The notes beneath the pieces are model-generated. The model had not been told where the DNA came from. It did not search any database and saw only the letters and a program-made list of their open reading frames with translations. Below are positions 33,787 through 46,965 of a stretch of 64,000 nucleotides of DNA, piece by piece. The stretch is taken from NCBI GenBank assembly GCA_963969395.1, contig OZ017795.1, forward strand, positions 17,298,001 to 17,362,000. The letters run 5' to 3'. The DNA comes from Pseudoscleropodium purum (Eukaryota > Streptophyta > Bryopsida > Hypnales > Brachytheciaceae). Both the position numbers and the translations under genes were made by a program. Position 1 is the first letter of the stretch, and each line of letters begins with the position of its first letter.

Positions 33787-35730
33787 TAAGATTTTATGAT
33801 CATCTAGCTTCGAATTTAAATGCATACCTTAAAATTTGATCCAAAGAGACTAGGATAAGTAGGTATATTAACAACAAATCCAAATTGATTAGCACAACCA
33901 CAAGAATAAGATGTTCCTTTCAAATTTGTTTAATTCCAAAATTTGTCTTTTTACTCTTAAAGGCCAAAAAAGATAGAAAACTAGCCAATTAAATTTCCTC
34001 TTCTTTACCACTTATATTATTGCTTTTTCTAACATGAATTGTTTACCTTTTTTTCTACCTACTTGACTTTTTCTTTTAGCTAAGGCAATTGCTGACCTAT
34101 TAGGAACTTGTACTCTAAATACTCAGTCTTACAAGTCAACTTGGAATATGTAATTATATTTCAAAATTGGAACTGGATTTTATCTAGTTTAGGATCTTTC
34201 TTCTCATTCATTCTTTCATTAAGCTCATAAATTCATGTTCCAATTTAGATTACAAAATATTTCAAATAGACTATTTTTCATTTCAATACTCAATACTATC
34301 CAATTTATCTAATTATTCATTCTTGACAATATTCAATTAGACATACATGCACATAGATTTACTTTCCTATTAAGTAATCTTTCAATCACTTTACATCTAA
34401 GCTCTATTTTGGACTGACATACATATTTAAAGTTATGATAACTTCAAATAAAACATTCACTTAATTTCCAAAGTCACAATTTAAGCACACGCAAACGTGC
34501 ATGAGATTTTCCAATCGATTTATTATTTTCTACAGTATATATATAGAATCAATCCTCAATTTGTATATTTTTTCACTTCCCTCAATTAGCAAAAATACTT
34601 AAACACTAATAAATTAATTCCAATTCAAGCAAATATAAATTTAACATTTAATTGCCACTTAGGGACATTTGTATAGTACAATGCACTACTTTTGATTGTT
34701 TTTCAAGTTTTCAAGTTTTCAAGACACCACCTACTAAATTATGACTTACAATTTTGCAAAAATCTATATCTATCTAGATGGAAGATTATGTGATTTATTG
34801 AATTCTTTTTTTGAAAATAAACATCTTCTAATAGTTGAAATGAGACATTTAAAAAAAGAGTAGTCTACTATCATATTGCCTTTACGTAGTCAAAAATCTA
34901 AAAAATTCAAAAAAAATAAATTGTTGATAGATCTCTTAGTGAATACTTTTTTGAATAGACAAGTATGGCAAATAAAATTCAATAGATATTTTATTTTTAT
35001 TTTGGGATAAATAATTTTTTTCTATATTAGTCTTTTTTACTTGATAAATTATTTTTTATAATGAAATTTTATTTTGATGATTTGAACTTTAGATGGACTT
35101 CATAATGAAATTCTAAATATATAATTAATAATAGGAAATTTTCACCCTCAAAGTCTTTCCATTGTTTCCTCAAACCATCATTAAAAGAGAGATTTCAAAA
35201 TTCTACATATTTAAGATAATTAATTTTTGAAAATTTAAATTTAAATTATCATTTCATTTTCAGATAAATTTAAATATTGGCCCCTTGAATTTTGTAATTA
35301 TCCAATACTAAATCTTCTTAAAACCAATTTAGAAACCAAAATTTAATAAATATAGACAAAAATGCACATTAAATGCTTACAAGTGCACAAATGGCTTGTT
35401 TTAGAACTTATTGACTATAGCTTGCAACCACCCTTAGACATTCAATACAATCAACAATTAATACAATCAACAGTTAACTCAATTCCAACTTGTCAAACAC
35501 AATTATACACATAGACATAGATTCACATACACTAACATGACACCATCTTTCTATATCAATAAACAACACTCACAAACAACGTCAATACAAAAGTCCACAC
35601 AATTAGAATCACAAATCCCATTTAAAAAACAACAAATCTATTATAATAAAAACATTGCAAAAGACCAATAACAAACTAGACTCATGCTCTCTTATAGTTA
35701 TAGAACTAATTGAATTAAAAGAACAAAATC
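33787..35730. other. AT-rich intergenic DNA, nothing recognised
   Basis: About 1.9 kb with short homopolymer runs and no open frame of note. No ends of known elements seen. Confidence 0.45.
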
Positions 35731-36512
35731 TTAACCCCTAAGGTCCCAAAGTCCCTCCCAAAGACAAAACAAAGGCTTGTATATTCTTGATTCTTAATGA
35801 GATTTTTTGAAACTCTTTTTAAAATAGAAAAACACATTAGCTTTTGGTGAATGTAATTTTTATTTCAATCAATGCTGGAAAGCAAAAGTTATGCCACAAT
35901 AAGCTCAAAATAAGGGAGATTGAATTGCAAAAAAATCTACAAATATTTGAAAATAATATTTTAAAAATTTCCTCATAAATTATATTTTTGTCCACATGTA
36001 AAACTTTTATTCATTCAATTTAGATTAGCAATGTGAAAGTTATGAAGCTTCGTATTTTGCAAGTAATTATAGAAACTTCTTAAAAACATAACATACTTGA
36101 TTTTGAGCAATTCAAGTTTAGAGCTATAATTGCTAATTGACATTTTAGTTTTTCCTTCAATTTTGTACCAACTTCTGTTTAACAATTTTTTAAGAATGAA
36201 AATAAAGTAATTTAAGAAAAATTAGAATTAGAACTCAAATGTTCAACATCAAAATTTTAAAAACAAAATATTAAGTAAAAAACTTTTAAGTTAAGAATAT
36301 TCAAAATCAAATGAATATAATTACAAAACATGCTCAAAAATTCATTTTCTTTACTTTAAAGTGCATTTATCATGCAATCTACATAATAAAAATTTCTAAA
36401 ATTTCTTCCACATATTTATACTGGTCTAGTACAAGATCTTGTCTTTAGAAGCAAAAAAAATAATTTATAATATTTTTTATGAAAAAAAAGGCTTTGGGAA
36501 TTCAAAGATTAA
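35731..36512 (+). mobile_element. TTAA-flanked element, subfamily B, copy B1
   Basis: Starts TTAA-CCCCTAAGGTCCC at 35731 and ends ...TTCAAAGA-TTAA at 36509-36512. The body is colinear with 48545-49447 and 26930-27650. Its right third is related to the inverted A3 copy (GCAATCTAC, ACTACAAGATC-type blocks), linking subfamilies A and B. No coding capacity. Confidence 0.5.
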
Positions 36513-37054
36513 ACGTTTGAAATGATGGTAAGCAAAACCAATTAAAAAACTATCAAAGATCCCCCATGGATGCTTATTTGGTAATTTGGTTGTTACTTAA
36601 TGACATGTTGGTTATTTCCAACTATTTACATTTGAAATTCAATTTCTAATTTCCAATTAATTATCTTTAACAATACTCATTCCAAAATTTTCAATGTCAA
36701 AAAGTTCTTACTAATCCCTCACCTTCTAGAGTTTTATAATTCTTATCAAAATGTATAGTGAGCACAAAATATACTAATATTTGTAGAATCTTTGTTCAAG
36801 TGTTGATTGACCATACTATACATTGACTCTTTATAAAAACCTACTACTTAAGTTTTCAATTGGTTATTCAAAAACTACTTCATCTTTTAGGAATTAAACT
36901 ATCTTTATTCTTAAAATTGCACTTGCAAATAGTGTTAACATAGTTATAATGGTGAAATGGTCTTTTTATTACTTAAAGAAATTTTAGATAGAATATAGAA
37001 TGATTGAAGTAGATGACTAATAGAAATGTATAGTATAGTGTACAAATTTTTATT

Positions 37055-37312
37055 TTAAACCCTAAAGGCCAAGTTGCATTTTTTGGCAACATAGTTGCCC
37101 AAATTCTCTATGTTGGTATTTGAGAGTAGGTATGGATTGAATCTTTGATCATGTAGTCAAAAGTTATAAAAATTTTCAGGCCTTGGAGCTACTCTTCAGG
37201 GACATTTTCTATGAAAATTTTAGCAAAAATTAAATAAAAATTCCATTTGTAGTAAGCTACCCAAATTTGCTATGTTGCCAAAAAAAACACAATTTGGTCG
37301 TCTAGGGGTTAA
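37055..37312. mobile_element. Short TTAA-flanked element with about 40-bp TIRs
   Basis: TTAA at 37055-37058 and 37309-37312. The left terminus is ACCCTAAAGGCCAAGTTGCA; the right, in reverse complement, is CCCCTAGACGACCAAATTGT. Both continue into a T run and TTGGCAACATAG. At 250 bp between the TTAA sites it is the shortest member and shows the TIR best. Confidence 0.65.
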
Positions 37313-38640
37313 TCAATATTTTATTGAACATAAAAAAATTGTTAACCAACCAAAATTTAGATATTTCAAAATGTGCAAGAATTTCTTCTTGAAGAAAAAG
37401 TTACATTATAAAACTTTGTTTGTTCACTTCTAAGTGTTTTTTTTACCACTTTTGAGTATCAAAATTCAATAATCAACAACATTTCAATGGATTTTTGTCT
37501 TTTTAAAAAAATCCAATAGGCAAGGAAGATGTATTTCTTTTTATTTGTCCCAAAATGATCTTCCAATTGAACATTGTGATGTTGGAAGAAAGAAGCTAGC
37601 AATTGAGGTTCTCCATTATGTTTATTAATATAGATATCAATCAATGATTGGAACCATTCTTATTTTTTGCATCTTATTGAGTATTACTCAATTGAAAGAA
37701 ATGAAGCTATGGACCTTTCTAGATTTGGAGCCACACTAATTTGTCTACAAAATAATTTTTCAAAGATAAGATAAAATTGAAATGGATAAGTTACAAAGAA
37801 GTTAAAATGACAAGTATGTTCAAAGATAAGATAGAATTGCATCTTACTACAAATGTCTAAGAAATTTTATTATTCAATATTGAAATGCATGTGGTTTGAA
37901 AAATGTTTTTAATTTCCAAACTTTATAAGGACAGGTTCCAGGACAAATGTGCACCAAACTCTACAAACACTTCAAAATAGGTTGAAATAATGTTATTTTC
38001 AATCTTAATCTCAAACATTTTGTCTAATAAAAAGATCATTTTAACATGGAGAAAGTATTGATTTTAAAAATTTATAATTAATTTATCAATTGCAAGAATT
38101 CAAGAAATATAAAACAATTTAACTCCTAAAGGACTAAGGAACCTAATTTGAGCTTTTTAAAAACTTCTCAAGCTTTGTTTCACATCATTTTCATAAATAT
38201 TGCAATAAATAGAAGATTGATTTTTTTTTTAATTTCAATGTCAAAACGAGAAAAAAAAATATAAGTAAATAAAAATAAAAATTATTTTTTGGGGATTTTA
38301 TAGAATGATACGTACTCAAAAAAAATTGAACCATTCAACTCTAAATAATGAGGTAAAAATTATCAATTTTGTTTTGTAACAATAGAGATAGAAAAAACAC
38401 ATAAATTTATCTTTAGCTTTCAATTTTGAAAATTTTCAAATAAAAATAAAAATATAGGATACTGATTTTTACAAAATGCACAATGAATATGTGTTTATTT
38501 TCTAAAAATGTTGAAAAACAAAACTTCACATTTTGGAAGGACTAAAAAAGTTTGTATTTTGAAGATTAGGCATATTGAACTTGCAAATTGGTTGAGATAT
38601 TTGTTTTAAAATCTTGTAATAACATACTTGAATATGTTAG
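37313..38640. other. AT-rich intergenic DNA with repeat fragments
   Basis: 37930-38060 is a reverse-oriented relative of the Stowaway-like element at 5078. A TTAACTCCTAAAGGACT near 38107 resembles another TTAA-family end. No gene. Confidence 0.4.
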
Positions 38641-39592
38641 TTAACCTCCAAATGTCCAAACTTCGTTTTGTGGCAACATAGAATTTTTGGGTAGTTCACT
38701 ACGAATGGAGTTTTTATTTTTTTTTGTTGAAATTTTAATACAACATGTGCCCAAGGAGTTGCTTTAAGGCCCAACAAATTTCATAATTTTTGACTTCATG
38801 GTTAAAAAGCTATTGTATGATATGTACTTTTCATTGCTCGATGGGCAACTGAAGCAACAAAAAAAACTTCTTTAAAAATCATTTTTTTAAGAAATTAAAA
38901 TTTGAAATTAGTTCTTTTGATTTTTATATATTTGGAAAGCTTTGAATCATTCTATTCTCATAAATGAATGAAAAGTTAAGAAGAAAATTAGTTTGTGGGA
39001 ATTAGTAGGTTGTTATAGAATCCTTACTCTAAAATAAACTTTGAAGTCCTTTATTGAATTCAATTTTTAATATTTTTGAAAAAAAATAAAAATATTGGGT
39101 GTAGATTGTTTATTACAACATTACAACCATTGGGATTGGCATTTTTCAATTCCATAAATAAATTGTTAACAATTTAGTATTTTAAATCATTCTTTATTCC
39201 TTTCTTTTTACTATTTTTTTCCTATATGTTGTATGATTCCAAATGATTTGAAATTTTTCAAGCATGTAGCCAACTTGACTTGAGAAATGAATTTGAAGAG
39301 TAACTACAACTTTAGACAATTTTTTCATATAAATGTGACCTTTTGAAGTACAGCTACTCGAATTTTAGCAGGGTCGAAAAAAAAAAACTTATCACTTCAA
39401 ATGCTAATATCTTGCAATCTACTCGGTGGAAATTTCTAAGTTTTTTTCCACATGTTTTTAAACAAGCTTACTACAAGATCCTACAGTTATATGTGTTCAA
39501 AAATGTTTTTCATTTAATTTGGTGCTTATATTAGAAATAATAGTTTTAGAGTGTTTTTGGTAAAAACATATTCTTCGACCTTTAGAAATTAA
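38641..39592 (-). mobile_element. TTAA-flanked element, copy A3 (inverted)
   Basis: TTAA at 38641-38644 and 39589-39592. The outer termini have decayed (CCTCCAAATGTCC and, in reverse complement, TTCTAAAGGTCG). The reverse complement of 39000-39540 matches 61400-61920 nearly continuously, for example AAATTTCAAATCATTT and TGGAATTGAAAAATGCCAAT. Confidence 0.6.
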
Positions 39593-41162
39593 AAGATCCT
39601 TGGCTTCACCAACTTTGGTAATCATTGTTTTAAAGTGTTTTTAAACTTCTAAATATAATGGTTCTTTGGAGAAGTAACCATAGATTGTTAAACCAATTAC
39701 TATGGAAATCATCTTTTCATATACTTTGGAAATTTTTGCATAAAAAAATACCAAAACCCCTCATTATTAGTCAAATTACTATACAATTTTTTTCCTATAT
39801 TAAATTCTAAGAATGAACATCTATACTTTTGCCTCACATAGAAGAATTACTCATCAGCCATCAAATAAATAATCCCTTGAAAATTTATCTTTTATAATTG
39901 AAGAAGTTACTATAACTATTTCAATTATTGAATTTATAAGTACATATTTTGTTTTAGCATTGAACAATAAAGTCATTCATTGATCACTCTTTGACCTCAT
40001 CATCTCAAAAGCCTTATTTGTCAAACTAATTATTATAAAAATTATTCTCTTAGGAACTACCATATGAATCATTTGTTTAAAAAGACCAAAAGCTCTCATT
40101 AAAGATCAAATTATTGTACAAGACTTTTCTTTGACCATAATTTTAAAAATGAATGCTATTACTATTGTCCTATTCAAAAAGACTCTTTGGCTTCTACTAG
40201 ATATTTTTAAACTGTTGCTTTCCGACAAAGCTAAGAATTAAGTATCTTTAATACTTCTAAAATTAAAGTCTTATATTTTGTCAAACACTTAATTAATAGA
40301 TAATCAACCTTGACTTTCAACATGAAGCTGAAGTTTGATTTATACAAAGGCGATGAATTTTCATTTTTATTTACTTAAATATCCACAATAAAAAACTTTG
40401 TTTTATAAATTTAAAATTCAATTTTATACAATATCCATCCATAATTAGAACAAGTAATCAAACATATAAACAATATACTTCTAAACAACAATATTTAATG
40501 ACTCTGACCTTAATATAAAATAATAATTAAAATAACTAAAACAAGTACATTCACATGACATACATGTTGACATTTTCAATGTCCTTGCATGCACGTTACC
40601 TCCTTTAGATATTTTTTCATTCTTTCATGAATTGATGACACATCATTGCTTTAGAAACTTTTTTTCAATAATATATGTCAGTGATGAATGATTGCTTACA
40701 TATTTTAGTAGTACAAAAATTTTCAACCATTCAATTTTATATAATTAAATATTTTTAAATATCAATTTAACAATCATCAATTTTATAAAAGTAGAATGAA
40801 AACAGTGATTATGAAATATTTAAATGTTACGTGTATAATAAAATAATTATTATAACATTGCAAATAATACAAAAATAAAAACAAATCTAAAACTGATACA
40901 ATAAAATCATTATCAATGTACAATACACTATAACTAATTCAAATTTTAATGTATGATCATTCACCATAATATGATATTCAGTTTACAAATAAAAGAACAT
41001 ATTTCAATGTGTACACGACACAATGCAACATTTGTTGCAGTTAGTATAATCTAATTCACACCTTAACTTTCATCAATAACTAATTTTGTTCCTAAAATTG
41101 CACTACTAGGTCAAAAATTTCCAAAAATACACATTATCAAAGGCTAATAATGTAAGCTTCAG
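39593..41162. other. AT-rich intergenic DNA downstream of the histidine phosphatase gene
   Basis: No gene or element recognised. The part nearest 41162 would include the 3' untranslated region and transcript end of the minus-strand gene. Confidence 0.45.
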
Positions 41163-43318
41163 TTACAGAGAAGGTGCATAAAATATTCCTGAACTTGATC
41201 CAGACTCTGTTAACAACTCCCACTCACCACTATGTATAATTGAACTGTCTTCACAGTTAAAGATGGGACGTTGTGCATGTGTATGTGCACAATACATTAC
41301 TCCAGAAATTTCAACAGGAGGCCACATCATTGATACTGCATTCATCACTCCTTCATCTACACACAAATAATAGAATCATTGTCGCAATAATCTCAAAAAA
41401 GTCATACAATTACGAAACAACTGTTAAGAAGTATTAACTTGAAAAAGACTAAGAGAACACAAAATTCCACAAGGAGGTGGAAGCATACCATGCGTGATGC
41501 ATAATATGTTTTCCGAATGAAATCTATTGGCAATCTTCTGCAAAGTAGTAGTATATCGACTTTGCATATCAGCTACACTCTCCCTACAAGAAGGTAACTG
41601 CATGAACAAAACACAATTTCCAAATTAGTAGGATGCTAATTTCAAAAAACAAACCAAAAGAAAGCACACAAATTACGTATTTTCAAAACTAGCATGCAAC
41701 TACATATGGTAAGTGCTAAAATGCAAATTTTACACCTTCGGATGGTAATCAATAGATTGCAAATTTATACGCTAATAACATTTATCATCCCTTTTGAAAT
41801 AAAATTGACAAACATAAGCCATAAAAAAATCACCCAAACTCTTTTCCAACACTTTCATCATAATTAATAAATCCCAAGCAACCGTAATGAGCATCTTTTT
41901 GAATTAGCAAGAGCTTCACCGCTCATACAAGTGGAACAGATCCACATCAGCAAAACCATGTCCTGCTCAGTGAAAGTGCACTAATGCAGAATATAACCAT
42001 TGATAGCAAAAGAAAAGAGTCTCTGAGAGGGTATTCCATACACAATCCAACTGATGGGAGAGAAAAAATAGTTTCTCTGTATATATGTCTGTACCGTTTG
42101 CCTAATAGGTTGATAAGAAGTATCATAAATCTCAGAGGGCAGCAGCGAGTAAAGCTCAGGCAGGTCTAACGCCCACAACTCCAACGAGCTCTTGTGGGCT
42201 ACTTGCAAAGGACGAGAAATCCCTTGCCTTTTCATCGCTTCGGCAAGTCCAAACTCAATCGACGCCTTCTCACGCACAAAGCCAAGCAAACTAGATCATT
42301 ATTCCATTCCACAAAAGAAGCACTTACGTTTGCTGCTTCCCCAAAAGATACACCAATGTTTACTGATCCACACAAAATGCACCGATAAAGATGCACCAGT
42401 GTTTATTCATTTCACTAAGTATAAACTAGGTTCAGGTCAAAGCACAAAAGATGAACGGGTTTTGGTTTGATTCCACCATTTTCAGTTCATTCCACATACA
42501 TATACCGGGTTTCAATTGATTCCACGAAAGATGCACCAGCTCCAGATCGTTTCACAGAGGTTGACCAAGTTTCAGTTTATTCCACAGAAGATGCACCAGT
42601 TTCAGTTGATTGCACCAAAAGCTGTCATTAAGCTCAAAAGAAGTTCTGAAAGAAAATGAAATTAATTCAGGGTTTAAGTGATTAAGAGCATACTTTGAGA
42701 GCAGGGACGGAGCCCGAGGCCGCATTCGCACTGACCCGTTGTTCCAAACTCGAAGGCAACAGGCACAGTCCCGCGATCACTTCCGCCGCCGTCTGCACAC
42801 ACCTCAAGAAGGGCGACATGACCACGCGCGTGATGTTCCAATCCTCCATACGCAAGTTCCGCCCCACTCGCCACGCCTGCATCTTACCTCGGTTGGTGAG
42901 AGGCGGATCCCACGCACCCCCCTCTCCGTCGTCCTCCCCACTCCCGGCCTCGCCGTGACGCAACACGAACAAGTTCTGAACAAACGGGTCCGAGTCGGTG
43001 GAGGACGATTCGTCATCAAGTACTGCTTCGTGGTCCTTAAACGAGCCGCCACTTCGATGGGCCTGCACGAATCAACAACACACAAAACACACACACGAAA
43101 CTTAATCCGCAGTTTGCCGAGAAAATTCACATTGAAGCTCCCGGAGGAATGAAACTCGATCACCGAAACAGGACAAAGCACAATATGCCCACTCCCCCCC
43201 TGAAACTCCACGACTCAAGCTTAACATTTCCCAAGCGAAAAAACAAAGAAGCTTCAAAAAACAGAGAAAACCCAAATGAAGAAAGCACGGCGATGACAGC
43301 TACCTGTAAAGCTGGCAT
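41163..43318 (-). CDS. Histidine phosphatase family (phosphoglycerate mutase-like) protein
   Basis: Model (minus strand): exons 43318-43304, 43062-42694, 42265-42095, 41597-41489 and 41356-41163, about 285 residues. Introns start GTAGCT, GTATGC, GTACAG, GTATGC and end AG, and phases fit. The catalytic LRHGE lies at about 39-43. WDPPLTNRG follows at 56-64 and the phosphate-binding SPFLRCVQTA at 88-97. The second catalytic His is in ILCITH, about 216-221, followed by DEGV; many relatives have Gly after this His, here Asp arises at the splice junction. This is the plant phosphoglycerate-mutase-like/UBASH3-like branch of the superfamily. The reaction uses a phosphohistidine intermediate; the substrate is unknown. 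No signal peptide is obvious. Exon 3's start could also be 42268. Start ATG is in good context (ACACCATGCC). Confidence 0.85.
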
Positions 43319-44020
43319 GGTGTCGGGTCTGTCTGGTGAAAACACCACCTCGACTGGACTCGGATTGCAGCCAATAAAAGGAGAAAAAGAATGAAACGAA
43401 AGAAACTCCAAAACACAAAGGCTCCACTCCAGCAGCCTTGAATACCCAGAAGCTTTCCCCTTTCAACAGCCTTCTGCGACAAGAGCTTCCCTTCCCCCCC
43501 AGCAGCAGCGTCTACGTAAAGAACTCCGACCTGATCCCCAAAGCCAGACCAGCATTCACTCGGTCACAGCAAGTGGGACCCTGTCCAGAAGAATCATCCC
43601 GATAGTAGCACGATGTTGCGACCTCCGACACTGAGAACTATTTCTACAAGGATCGCAACTTGGGAAACAAACTACTGATCAATCGGTTGTGGGAGTGGGG
43701 GTGACCGGAGCTCAAGCTTCGAAAGTGGTGAATGGAGGGAGGAGGGTTGCTTGGGAGTTGAGTCGAATGTTAGAACGACAGCAGTTGCTCGCGGTAAACC
43801 AAAGTTGGGGAAACACCATCGTTGGGATCGTTAAGGAGGTTTAAGCTTATTTTGGTTTTGCAGGAGAAGCTCGCGGTGGTGCGACAGACAGACGACGTTG
43901 TGGGGAAGGACCGTCGCCGACGTGCCGGAGGTCAGGCCGGGCGAGCTGCACTAGTGGTCCGTCCGACGGTCCGCCCTGGAGCCTGCAAAAGTGCACGCAA
44001 CGGACCAGTTAACTTATAGT
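43319..44020 (-). promoter_or_regulatory. GC-richer upstream region of the histidine phosphatase gene
   Basis: Base composition is clearly less AT-rich than beyond 44020, as expected of 5' UTR and promoter. Minus-strand open frames reach 43482 without an earlier ATG in frame with the predicted start. A 65-codon plus-strand frame (43822-44019) has no recognisable domain. No TATA box stands out. Confidence 0.4.
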
Positions 44021-44130
44021 TGTTTAACTAAACTAGGAGGGAAGGGTTTTACTCTCATTGATTATCTTAGAGCGCATTTAATCAATTAGTGTAGGTAACA
44101 CTTAATATTATTATTATTATTTGGAAAAAA

Positions 44131-44355
44131 CTAGCAGCTAGTTCAAAGTTAACTGATGGAATTGGGGAAAAAAAAATTGTTTGCAATTTGAAAACATTGG
44201 CAAAAATTTGGTGAAAAAATCTGTAAAATTTTTATTTAAAGTAGAAAAAAGAGAAAATTATTGGATTCAAATCTTTAAAAAAAATTCAATATGAGAATTA
44301 AAAGAAATTAGCTGATAAAACTCAAAAAAAAATCCCCAACATTGATCATTATTGG
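44131..44355 (+). repeat. Left copy of a 220-bp direct repeat flanking a foldback
   Basis: Matches 46449-46670 in the same orientation. Shared blocks are CTAGTTCAAAGTTA, ATTGGCAAAAA-TGGTGAAAAAAT and TGATAAAA-TCAAAAAAA. Divergence is substantial. Confidence 0.6.
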
Positions 44356-44538
44356 GGTGGGTGAATGACAATATTTATTGTATTGTACCAATTTTCTTAC
44401 AACTACATAGATTTGGTGAAATTAATTTTCTTAGTTATGCAAGTTTTTCCTCTTCACTAATAGGAAGATCAATACACTCCTATAGGTGATTGCAAAAAAC
44501 ACTTGACTTGTTTTCATGTCACAATTAGAATGACTCTT

Positions 44539-45582
44539 TTGTCATACGTTGTAACTTTTGAATTTCAAACCCCAATGCTAAAAATTTAAAATCCGTTTTT
44601 AGTTAACTTGATCATAATCATATTTCTTATTTTTTATAAATTTTTAAGAATTACTTTATATTTAAATGTTAGGTTTGTTAATATGTCACACTTTCAAGTT
44701 TCGAGGTTTTTATACTAAATACCGATTCAAATTAATGATTTTAGGTTGAAATTTTTGTGGTATATTTCTATAGTAGGTAGACATATCCCTACAAAAGGGC
44801 ATCTAAAAAAACATTATGTTATATTCTCCATGTTCGTGCAAAGAGGCCTCCCATGCGCACACACTTATAAACATTAGAAATGGTTTTGACCAAATTTTTT
44901 TAATAAAATTTCATCACCATGAAGTCTTTCCGAGTGGATTTTTGTTTTGTTTTATTGAAAATTGATTTTCCTATCCTCTACAAATTAAAATGTCGAAACT
45001 ATTTTGTTTAAAATTGTATTCTTTATAAAATAAAATGTCCAAATTGTTTGGTTGAAAATTGTATTCTCTACAAATTAAAATGCCCAAATTTTTTGACTCA
45101 AATTTTTGAACACAGAATTATGGTAAAGAAAATATATAGTTGGACATTTTAATTTGTAAAAAATAGAAAAAAATCAGTTTTCAACAAAATTAAAAATTGG
45201 ACATTTGAGAGGAGTTCTTGGTATGAGATTTGACCAAAAAAATGAGGTCAAAACCACTTCTAATGTTTACAAATGTGCACACAAAAGAGGCCTCTTTACA
45301 TGAACATAAAAGACATAACATAATGTTTTTTTAGATGCCCTTTGGTAGGGACATGTCTACCCACTATTGGAATATACCACAAAAATTTCAACCCAAAATC
45401 ATTAATTTGAACCGATATTTAATATAAAAATTCTTTGAATCTTAAAGCATGACTATGTAATAAAAATTGATTTTTAAATATAAAAAATAAAGAAAACAAT
45501 CACGATTAAAAATTTTAGAAATAGATTTTGGGAGGGGGAGACATTGGGTTCATAATTTAAAAGTTATAGCATTGGATACAAA
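44539..45582. mobile_element. 1-kb foldback element with about 450-bp inverted arms
   Basis: The reverse complement of 45140-45582 matches 44539-44990. The best-preserved part (44695-44895 against 45245-45445) includes GGGCATCTAAAAAAACATTA and AATGATTTTAGGTTGAAATT with only scattered mismatches. About 150 bp of spacer separates the arms. No coding capacity. This could be a foldback transposon or two inverted copies of a dispersed repeat. Confidence 0.7.
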
Positions 45583-46448
45583 CCAATTTTTCAAGACACT
45601 ACAGAGAACACCCAATATTCCTTGCAATAACCCCTATGAGCCTTCTTTTGTGTGTTGATAGCTAGAAGAAATTCTTTATTGTTGATGTTAGAATTTGAAA
45701 AATTTGGAATTCTTATTGTGAATCGAAAATGCATTCAACAATCTTGACTAACTATTAACTATTACAGGGAAGATGCTTTCATTGCAATGCATCTTGCACT
45801 CTTGTACTTGACAAGATGGCCATGAATTTCATTAGATCAACCAAATGGTCATCTTTGATTGACAAACCACTATACCATAAACATATTTCTTAACTTACAA
45901 TGGTTATTCTTATACTTTACATCCATTGGTTCTTGTCTTAATTTTTTGAAATTGTACAACTATTGGTCATGAAAATCTGAAAAAAATTCTTTACTACTAA
46001 TTTTGAATATCCAAAAATCATTTTTGAATTTTTTTAGAAAAAAGGAACACATTGACATATGAATAGAAAAAAATCAATTCAAAATTAGGAGTGTTGAATT
46101 TTTTTTTTAAATGCCAAAAGCCAAGAAATCCAAATCAAGTTGTTGAATTGTCAAACTCCTAAAAGTATTAAACTATGTTGGTAGCTATGTACTTAAATTG
46201 ACCTATGTGTATGGCATATTTGTGAAGAACTACACTAATGATGATAAATAGTGTTACCTACACTAATTTATTTTAAAAAGTCACAAGTTTTTACTCTCGA
46301 TGAATATTTTTACCAACTATGGGTGTAGAGTTCTCCCACTTAGAATGATACTAGGATTTATGCACTTTGTAAAAATATTTATGAAGAGTAAAAACTTATA
46401 GCATTTCTAAAACATTTAGTAACACTATTTATCATCATTAGTTTAGTG
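45583..46448. other. AT-rich DNA with a small inverted repeat
   Basis: AATGATGATAAATAGTGTTA at about 46236-46255 is repeated in inverse at about 46420-46440 (TAACACTATTTATCATCATT). TTAGTGTAGGTAACAC at about 44088 is also inverted at about 46250. No gene. Confidence 0.5.
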
Positions 46449-46670
46449 TCTAGTTCAAAGTTAGTTGGTAGAATTGAAAAAAAAAAATGCCAATTGCAAT
46501 TTCAAAAGATTGGCAAAAAAATGGTGAAAAAATGTATTGAAATTTCTATTTTGAGTTAAGAATAGAAAAAATAATTGGACTCTGTACTTAGAGAAACAAT
46601 TCATTTTAGGAATTGAAAAAAAAAAGTTGATAAAATTCAAAAAAATTCTTGAACATTGATACAATCATGG
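46449..46670 (+). repeat. Right copy of the 220-bp direct repeat
   Basis: Partner of 44131-44355. Confidence 0.6.
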
Positions 46671-46965
46671 CTCTTTTTTTTTTTTGGCTTTATAGTGCCA
46701 GATTGCACTTGAAAAAAATAATTTGGGTAAAAGCTGATGACAATTTATGATTTTTTTTGCCAAAAAAAATTCAAAAGAAGAAGAAGAAAAACTTGGATGA
46801 AATCGCCAAACTCTGGATGAAAACATAAATATAGATATGTGATATTTTCTATCTAATATGTGGATGTATGTTGAAATTTGGAGCAGCACTGTAACATTTT
46901 CTATCGCCACCTTGGCACTTCTTTAAAAATGAAAAAAAAAACAAAAAAAAACAAAAGCCCTGGAT
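46665..46965 (+). repeat. Dispersed repeat C, copy 2
   Basis: Partner of 6912-7200, same orientation. It ends just before the GC-rich island. Confidence 0.6.

Noticed and set aside
43822..44019. 65-codon plus-strand frame preceded by an acceptor-like TTTTGCAG
   Set aside because: No partner exons or recognisable domain; lies in the upstream GC-rich region of the minus-strand gene.
44131..46670. Direct repeats at 44131 and 46449 as LTRs of one retrotransposon
   Set aside because: They lack TG/CA ends, target duplication, primer site or any gag/pol coding between them.
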